Source: an uncultured Oscillospiraceae bacterium (GTDB taxonomy: Bacteria > Bacillota > Clostridia > Oscillospirales > Oscillospiraceae). From it: DNA of 8,763 nt. Both the position numbers and the translations under genes were made by a program. The stretch is taken from contig CAJTVM010000105.1 in the NCBI GenBank assembly GCA_910579595.1, positions 1 through 8,763 of the forward strand, given 5' to 3'. Below are positions 4,127 to 8,763 of this stretch, one piece after another. How positions within the stretch are numbered: position 1 is the first letter of the stretch; every line of letters starts with the position of its first letter. The notes below the pieces were generated by a model. That model was not told the origin of the DNA and made no database searches. It was given only the letters and a program-made list of their open reading frames with translations.

Positions 4127-4968
4127 ATGGATAGAGAGACATTTGACCTGCTGGCCCATGAACTGGGAGAGATATACCACTGGGAGGAGGAGTGCCCCGG
4201 CGTTTATTACCTGAGTATCCTGCCCACTATTGGGGAGGGCGGGGAGTATTACGCTGTGTTGGAAGGCGCGCCCATTACCAAGAGGCCCGCGCCATAGGCC
4301 GCAGGCTGGAGGGCATCTCGGCCCTGATCTACCGCCTGGAGGCGGAGGACGGCGCCTGGGCAGCGGTGGAGTACGAAATCCTGCGGTATAAGGCGGCGCA
4401 CGGCCTCCCGATGCCCGAGGGCAAGTCCCTGCGCGTGGCCGCGCTGTATGGGGCGGAGCTGCGCCCGGACTATTTTGGGGCATACCCTGTGCCGTTCCTC
4501 ACCCCTTGGGGGCACACCCTCCGCCACCGCCTGCTGGATAACGGGATCTACTGGATAGAGGCAGAGCGGTGCGTGGAGGTGTTGGCGGTGTGCTACCCGA
4601 TTTGGGATGGGGAGCTGTCGGAAGGGCTGTGGGAGGTAGGCCGAAAATTGGATGCCGAAGGTGAGATCGGGTACATATACTTTTTGAAGGAAACTGCCTG
4701 CGTAGCCATCTGGGAGCTTCTGCGGCTCCGCCCGGCCTTACTCACCACCGGCCTGATCCATAAGGCCGAGCTGATGAACGCAATCTGGGAGAATCAGCCC
4801 GGATATGCGCTGGGTTACAACGCCGAGGAACAGGCAGGGCTTCATGACGCCCTCGGTCTGCTCCTATATGCGCTGGGGGTGGAGGATCGGGAGCTGGAAG
4901 GTTCCCCGGAACACATGATAACCGTCACCCAGGCGGTCGGAACAGATTTTATTGGGTTCTGGAGGTGA
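4127..4968 (+). pseudogene. Unrecognised gene split by a one-base frameshift
   Basis: ATG 4127 has a good ribosome site (GGAGGG, 4115-4120) and starts MDRETFDLLAHELGEIYHWE. This frame stops at 4297. The natural continuation (EARAIGRRLEGISALIYRLE onward) runs in the -1 frame to 4968. The two join cleanly at codon AAG 4280-4282 if one G is restored (ITK then EARAIG). Restored, the product would be about 280 residues, soluble, rich in Trp, Glu and Leu, with no signal peptide or membrane segment. I do not recognise the family. Its end overlaps the GPR-like gene's upstream region, so the two look translationally coupled. The break may be a real mutation, a sequencing error or, less likely, recoding; no classic slippery heptamer is present. 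Confidence 0.65.
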
Positions 4969-4976
4969 AACCGCCC

Positions 4977-5747
4977 ATGGATATGAAAGAATATGTATCC
5001 CACGGTGTGCCTGTAACCTGGACTCATTTGCAAACGGCAGAGGACTCCAAAATGCTGGGCAGGCCATGTGGACATTACATCACTTTGGACACAGGCCCTT
5101 TGGACAGGCTGGATTCTTTCGATACGGTGTGCGCCTGCCTGGCAGACCAGCTCCGGCCCCTTCTGGAGCCCTGCTTTGGGAAAATACTGTGCGTCTGCGG
5201 CCTGGGCAACCAGGATATGGTTTCCGATTCCCTGGGGCCGGAAGTAGCCAGACGATTCCGCCCAAAATTGTTTGAATCATTTGTTGAAAAGTCCAATTTC
5301 GAGAAGGTGGTCATGGTTTGCCCCGGTGTGAATGGGTATACCAACTTGTCCTCGGAAAAAATAGTTGCCAGCGTTGCGTCAGCTATCAATGCCGCCTGCA
5401 TATTGGCCGTGGATTGCACTTCCTGTACGGATCTTGAGCGGCTGTGCAGTTCCATCAGCTTGACTGATAATGGAATGCACTCTTATTGGGGGACGGTTGA
5501 CCTGCGCGAATCTACAATGGGTATCCCTGTGGTCACCATCGGGGTGCCTACAATGATTGGTGTATCGGCGTTATTCGATACAGGGAACACGGCACAGGAG
5601 CTTCACCTGACTACGCTTCATATTCCGAACGTGATCCAATCGGCGTCATTTATTATCGCCTGTGCCATTGCCCAAGTCGCTTTTCCAGAGTTAGACTTTG
5701 AAAGCTGTAAACAGTATATTGGGCTTTTCCTGAACAACATTATTTGA
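4977..5747 (+). CDS. GPR-like (family A25) aspartic endopeptidase homologue
   Basis: About 256 residues. Several blocks match the spore germination protease GPR: CGLGNQDMVSDSLGP, VCPGV, then a strand ending in Asp followed by LERL (ILAVDCTSCTDLERL), DNGMH, and LGIPV-like MGIPVVTIGVPTMI. GPR cleaves small acid-soluble spore proteins during germination. The two Asp residues here (SDSLGP and AVDC) are at the places of the proposed catalytic pair. The protein is shorter than usual GPR (about 320-370), mostly at the N-terminus, and lacks an evident propeptide, so it may be a diverged paralogue with another substrate. ATG 4977 has a perfect GGAGGTGA 8 nt upstream; an in-frame GTG at 4965 overlaps the previous stop. 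The 3' end overlaps the convergent gene by 8 bp. Confidence 0.8.
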   Translation: MDMKEYVSHGVPVTWTHLQTAEDSKMLGRPCGHYITLDTGPLDRLDSFDTVCACLADQLRPLLEPCFGKILCVCGLGNQDMVSDSLGPEVARRFRPKLFESFVEKSNFEKVVMVCPGVNGYTNLSSEKIVASVASAINAACILAVDCTSCTDLERLCSSISLTDNGMHSYWGTVDLRESTMGIPVVTIGVPTMIGVSALFDTGNTAQELHLTTLHIPNVIQSASFIIACAIAQVAFPELDFESCKQYIGLFLNNII

Positions 5748-5997
5748 CCTGATAAAGATTGGAGGACAAGCTCCCATTTTCCCTCCATCGCTTCTCCTTC
5801 ACCACTAACCCCGCCTTTACCAAATCGTCCAACGCTCGCTTCACCGTCGAGCGGGACAGGCTCACACCCGCCGCGATGGTCTTGATCCCCGGCCAGCAGG
5901 TACCCTCTTTATTGGCGTGATCCTTGAGGTAAATGTACACCGCCTTTGCCCGTGGGCCCAGTTCGGTATCCTGGTAGATGGAATCGTAATAAGCCAA
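5740..5997 (-). CDS. Small winged-helix DNA-binding protein of a conjugative element
   Basis: About 85 residues: AYYDSIYQDTELGPRAKAVY, then a GCWPGIKTIAAGV-like winged helix-turn-helix (SLSRSTVKRALDDLVKAGLV) and a wing (KEKRWRENGSLSSNLYQV). This is the pattern of helix-turn-helix/replication-initiator-like proteins that sit beside the coupling protein in clostridial conjugative elements. I chose the TTG at 5997 because GGAGGGTGAT precedes it by about 4 nt and it leaves a 4-nt gap after the coupling-protein stop; ATG 6030 would overlap that gene. It ends the minus-strand operon. Role, replication or transcription control, is not decided by sequence. Confidence 0.75.
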   Translation of the reverse strand: MAYYDSIYQDTELGPRAKAVYIYLKDHANKEGTCWPGIKTIAAGVSLSRSTVKRALDDLVKAGLVVKEKRWRENGSLSSNLYQVK

Positions 5998-6001
5998 AGT
6001 A

Positions 6002-7855
6002 TCACCCTCCTTCCCCGGGCGGCGGCCCATCCTGCTTTTTCATATTGTCAGGGATGATCGCCAGCGGCTGGCCCTCCTGTCTCTCCTGCCTGTGGCGCCT
6101 GTCATCCTTCTGCCCAGTCCGTCCCTCCCGCGGGGGACGGACTTTTTCTTCTTCCGGAGGCGCTAAAAGATACCTGTTTTGGATGGCCTGTTCCAGCTCC
6201 TGCCGCCCGGCGTAGTACACCCTCCGCTGCCCGTGCTCCGGCGTCTGATAGGGCTCCCCGAAGGTGATCCCCCAGTCCAGGAACAGCCGCAGCCGGGTTT
6301 TCATGGGATGGGAGCCGGTTTTCATCACCACGAACTCCCCCTTGGGGATGGACTTCAGCTCGTCCGGCGTCATCAAAGGCCGTTCCCCCATCTGGAGGGT
6401 CTGGGTGTTTTCACCTTTGCTCCGGCTGATGTACCCGGACTGTACCGTATAGCTGCCCAGCGCCTTGGATAGCACATCCGCGGTCTGGCTGTTGGGCGCG
6501 AACCCACCGAAGATGGTGTCCTGCACGTTGTCCTGGATGATCTCCGACCCCTCGCGGCCATAATTCTTCTCCAGCTGGGCCAGACTTTGGATGATGGGCA
6601 CCAGGGTCAGGCGGCGGGAGCGGCCCGCACTGAACAGCGGGAGGATGTCAAAGGGCGGCATGGTGCCCAGCTCATCGCAGAACAGCACCACCCGGTTTTT
6701 CAGTTTACCGCCGTTCTCATCCGCCACGGAGAACAGCTCACGGGCCAAATTCTGGATCATCAACCCCGCCATGAAATTCTTCGTCTGATCTTCCTCGGGG
6801 AGGATCAGGAAGATGGCGGACTTGCGGCTGGCGAAGGTCTCGGCATCCAGTGGACTGTCGAAGCAGATGGTTTGTTCCAGCTCCGTGTCGAGGAATGCGT
6901 TGAGCCGGGACAGCACGGTGGACAGCACTGAGGCCATGGCCTGCTCCGAGGTATTCAGCGCCGCCCCAGCGAACCACCGGGCCTTGTGCTCCGAGGGCAA
7001 GCGGCCCATCAGCACCTGGAAACAGCTTTTTCCCTTGGTGCCGGAGGGTTCCAGCAGATCCTGCACCAGCTTGAACACGGACACGATGTGTCGGCGCTCC
7101 CGGGGCTGGCCGTCAATCTCCCTGGGCGGCAGGAACTCTGCCAGCAGCAGGATTACAGCGGTAAGAAGCCCCTCGGCAGAATCGTAGAAAAACGAATTCT
7201 GCCCGTAATTTCCACTGTCACCATCCGGGCTGATGATGGTCTTGGAGAGGATCTTGGCGTACTTCTCCGCCTTGGCCCGCGCCGCCAGATTGTCTGGGTG
7301 GGCCACCGCTTGATCCATGTATGCATTTACCAGCGTCAGGAAATTGAACCCATCTGAGCGGATGGGGTTACGCAGGTCAATCACCAACACCGCGTAGCCG
7401 TAACAGTTTTGCGCGATGGCCCCGTAGTTCCGGGCCAGATCCCCCTTGGTGTCCAGGGCCAGGAAGCTCATCCCGCAGGCGCAGGCGTACTCCAGATTGG
7501 GGTACAGGAAGAAGGCCGTTTTGCCCACGCCGGACGCGCCGATCATCAGGCAGTGGATGTCATCGCTGTCCACCAACGCAGTGATCTTGCCCTTCTTGCC
7601 CTGGGAGCCCAGCACCAGCCCCTGGGCACAGGGCAGTTCCTTTCCCTGCCGCCATTCAGAGGGTTTGAAGGGGACGCGGGCGAAGGTCTTGCCGATCTCG
7701 GCGGGGGTGGCCCAGCGGGCGGTGCCGTGCTGGCCGTCGCCCACGGGCTTGGATTTGATGCTGTCCAGCGACCCCCGCCCGGACAAAAAAGAGACGCCGC
7801 CAATGACCAGCAGGGCCACCGCGGCGACGATCAGGATGATAAACTGCTGGGGCAC
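6002..7855 (-). CDS. VirD4/TraG-type type IV coupling protein
   Basis: A 617-residue inner-membrane ATPase that brings relaxase-bound DNA to the type IV secretion channel. One N-terminal membrane segment spans residues 5-25 (FIILIVAAVALLVIGGVSFL). Walker A is GASGVGKT (106-113) and Walker B is VVLFCDEL (389-396). The TraG/TraD signature regions FLALDTKGDLARN and DELGTMPPF are intact. The C-terminal tail is charged (EEEKVRPPREGRTGQKDDRR) and may contact substrates. Start is GTG 7855 with AGGAG 9 nt upstream; it lies 15 nt after the stop of the TOPRIM gene, so they share a transcript. The length and single membrane segment fit the short Gram-positive ICE form. No relaxase or secretion-channel gene is inside the window. 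Confidence 0.93.
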   Translation of the reverse strand: MPQQFIILIVAAVALLVIGGVSFLSGRGSLDSIKSKPVGDGQHGTARWATPAEIGKTFARVPFKPSEWRQGKELPCAQGLVLGSQGKKGKITALVDSDDIHCLMIGASGVGKTAFFLYPNLEYACACGMSFLALDTKGDLARNYGAIAQNCYGYAVLVIDLRNPIRSDGFNFLTLVNAYMDQAVAHPDNLAARAKAEKYAKILSKTIISPDGDSGNYGQNSFFYDSAEGLLTAVILLLAEFLPPREIDGQPRERRHIVSVFKLVQDLLEPSGTKGKSCFQVLMGRLPSEHKARWFAGAALNTSEQAMASVLSTVLSRLNAFLDTELEQTICFDSPLDAETFASRKSAIFLILPEEDQTKNFMAGLMIQNLARELFSVADENGGKLKNRVVLFCDELGTMPPFDILPLFSAGRSRRLTLVPIIQSLAQLEKNYGREGSEIIQDNVQDTIFGGFAPNSQTADVLSKALGSYTVQSGYISRSKGENTQTLQMGERPLMTPDELKSIPKGEFVVMKTGSHPMKTRLRLFLDWGITFGEPYQTPEHGQRRVYYAGRQELEQAIQNRYLLAPPEEEKVRPPREGRTGQKDDRRHRQERQEGQPLAIIPDNMKKQDGPPPGEGG

Positions 7856-7870
7856 GGCGCATCTCTCCTC

Positions 7871-8763
7871 TCACGATAATTTCTGTTCATGCTGAACCTC
7901 CTGTTCCTGCTCAAAATTCGCGCACAGATCCGCATTCCAATCTTTCAGCACAGGCACCAGCGCGTTTACCGCCAGCCCCTTTTCCCGGGCCAGCTTCGCC
8001 AGCCGCCTGGTGGCAAGCTGCCCCGCATGGTCGTTGTCCAGCGCGAAGTGGACGGTGTCGATCTGCGGGCATCGCTCCAGCATCCCCAGCATGGGCTGGG
8101 AGGACGTGCCGCACAGCGCCACATAGCTGTACTTCGCCCAGGCGCTGTCATGAAACTTTGAGATAAACGACAGCATATCAATGGGCGCCTCGAACACCAG
8201 CAGGTGGTTGTTGGAGCCGGGCCAGTTGAAGGCGTAACGGAAGTCGCTGCCCTCCGCCGTCATGCGGAAGGACTTCCCCTGGCTGTTGGTGCTGCGCTTG
8301 TGGGCGTGGCGGGGCGTACCATCCCTGTCCATACCCACGAAGACGGCATTGTGGTATTTCTGATCCTCGTAGACCAGCCCCGCCCGGACGAAGGTGGTGA
8401 GGACGTCCCGATCCAGGTGGCGGTGCTTGAGGAGGTAAGCGAACACCCGCCGGTTATCTTTGTTGGCGGGCGGCAGTTCGAAGGGCTTCTTCACTTTTTC
8501 CCGGGGTGTATCTATCGGCGGATCGAGGATGGCCAGATCCTCGTTGAGCAGGGTGATCACAGCCTGTGGGTAGTTCATGCCGTAAAATTCCTTTAGGAAC
8601 GTCACAGGTCCGCCACCCTTCTCGGCGGCGTGGTCGTACCACTCATTACCCCGGACGGTGACGCTGTGGTTGCTGCCTAAGCGGTACTCCGACCCTTCCC
8701 GGATCAACGGCTCCCCCTTGAAGCGGAGGAACTCCACCAGGTCTACCGCGTTGGCCTGGAGCT
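7871..8763 (-). CDS. DUF3991/TOPRIM primase-like protein (5' end outside window)
   Basis: The frame is open through the right edge, so the true start lies beyond it; the visible N-terminal part reads LQANAVDLVEFLRFKGE. The N-terminal half (SNHSVTVRGNEWYDHAAEKG, then GGPVTFLKEFYGMNYPQAV) is the primase zinc-domain-like DUF3991 region. The C-terminal half is TOPRIM: conserved Glu in LLVFEAPIDML and the acidic pair in FALDNDHAG, which bind metal in primases and topoisomerases. Proteins of this family occur in the conjugation/replication module of clostridial mobile elements and probably prime or process transferred single-stranded DNA. The coupling protein follows in the same operon. A GTG at 8737 is possible but would cut into the conserved N-terminus. 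Confidence 0.88.
   Translation of the reverse strand, partial: LQANAVDLVEFLRFKGEPLIREGSEYRLGSNHSVTVRGNEWYDHAAEKGGGPVTFLKEFYGMNYPQAVITLLNEDLAILDPPIDTPREKVKKPFELPPANKDNRRVFAYLLKHRHLDRDVLTTFVRAGLVYEDQKYHNAVFVGMDRDGTPRHAHKRSTNSQGKSFRMTAEGSDFRYAFNWPGSNNHLLVFEAPIDMLSFISKFHDSAWAKYSYVALCGTSSQPMLGMLERCPQIDTVHFALDNDHAGQLATRRLAKLAREKGLAVNALVPVLKDWNADLCANFEQEQEVQHEQKLS

Noticed and set aside
4127..4300. Programmed -1 frameshift in the gene before the GPR-like protease
   Set aside because: No X-XXY-YYZ slippery heptamer or clear downstream stem is at the junction. A one-base deletion explains it more simply.
1..8763. CRISPR array, tRNA or rRNA
   Set aside because: No regularly spaced repeats, cloverleaf or rRNA-like stretches were seen on either strand.

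Overview
The window looks like part of an integrated conjugative-type mobile element in a GC-rich, spore-forming, flagellated Clostridia bacterium, probably of the Oscillospiraceae type. The placement rests on a Firmicutes-style flagellin start, strong Shine-Dalgarno sequences, a CsrA that precedes flagellin, a homologue of the spore germination protease GPR, and a VirD4-type coupling protein with a TOPRIM/DUF3991 protein typical of clostridial conjugative elements. I ran no database search. All family names come from motifs read in the sequence.

Left part (1-3542), all genes on the minus strand. In transcription order: an intact small serine recombinase (3542-2937); a strong terminator (2916-2865); two 28-bp near-palindromes (2755-2728 and 2629-2602) that enclose a short segment carrying a GCCGATAT element; an orphan recombinase C-terminal-domain protein (about 2563-2066); a TnpB-like protein in which all three RuvC catalytic acids are replaced (2038-857); its reRNA/omegaRNA-like tail (about 860-745); a CsrA-family regulator with a long C-terminal extension (628-260); and the first 30 codons of a flagellin (91-1). 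The flagellin Shine-Dalgarno sits in the loop of a 7-bp hairpin, the classic form of a CsrA site.

This layout suggests a phase-variable, RNA-guided flagellin-replacement cassette. A recombinase would flip a promoter segment. The promoter would drive a nuclease-dead TnpB repressor (TldR-like) with its guide RNA, CsrA, and an alternative flagellin. It resembles Salmonella hin/fljBA in logic, with an RNA-guided repressor in the place of FljA. The residues, repeats, hairpin and gene order are seen directly. The functional model is inference.

Middle part (3760-5747). A small Cro/CI-type repressor (minus) faces a plus-strand pair: an unrecognised gene broken by a one-base frameshift, and a GPR-like protease. 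Three AGTGA-N4-TCACT operators fill the divergent region. Two of them overlap a good promoter for the plus-strand pair.

Right part (5740-8763), minus strand: a TOPRIM/DUF3991 protein that runs off the right edge, a VirD4/TraG coupling protein, and a small winged-helix protein. They are tightly packed as an operon of the conjugation or replication module. No relaxase, integrase of the element, rRNA, tRNA or CRISPR array is visible.
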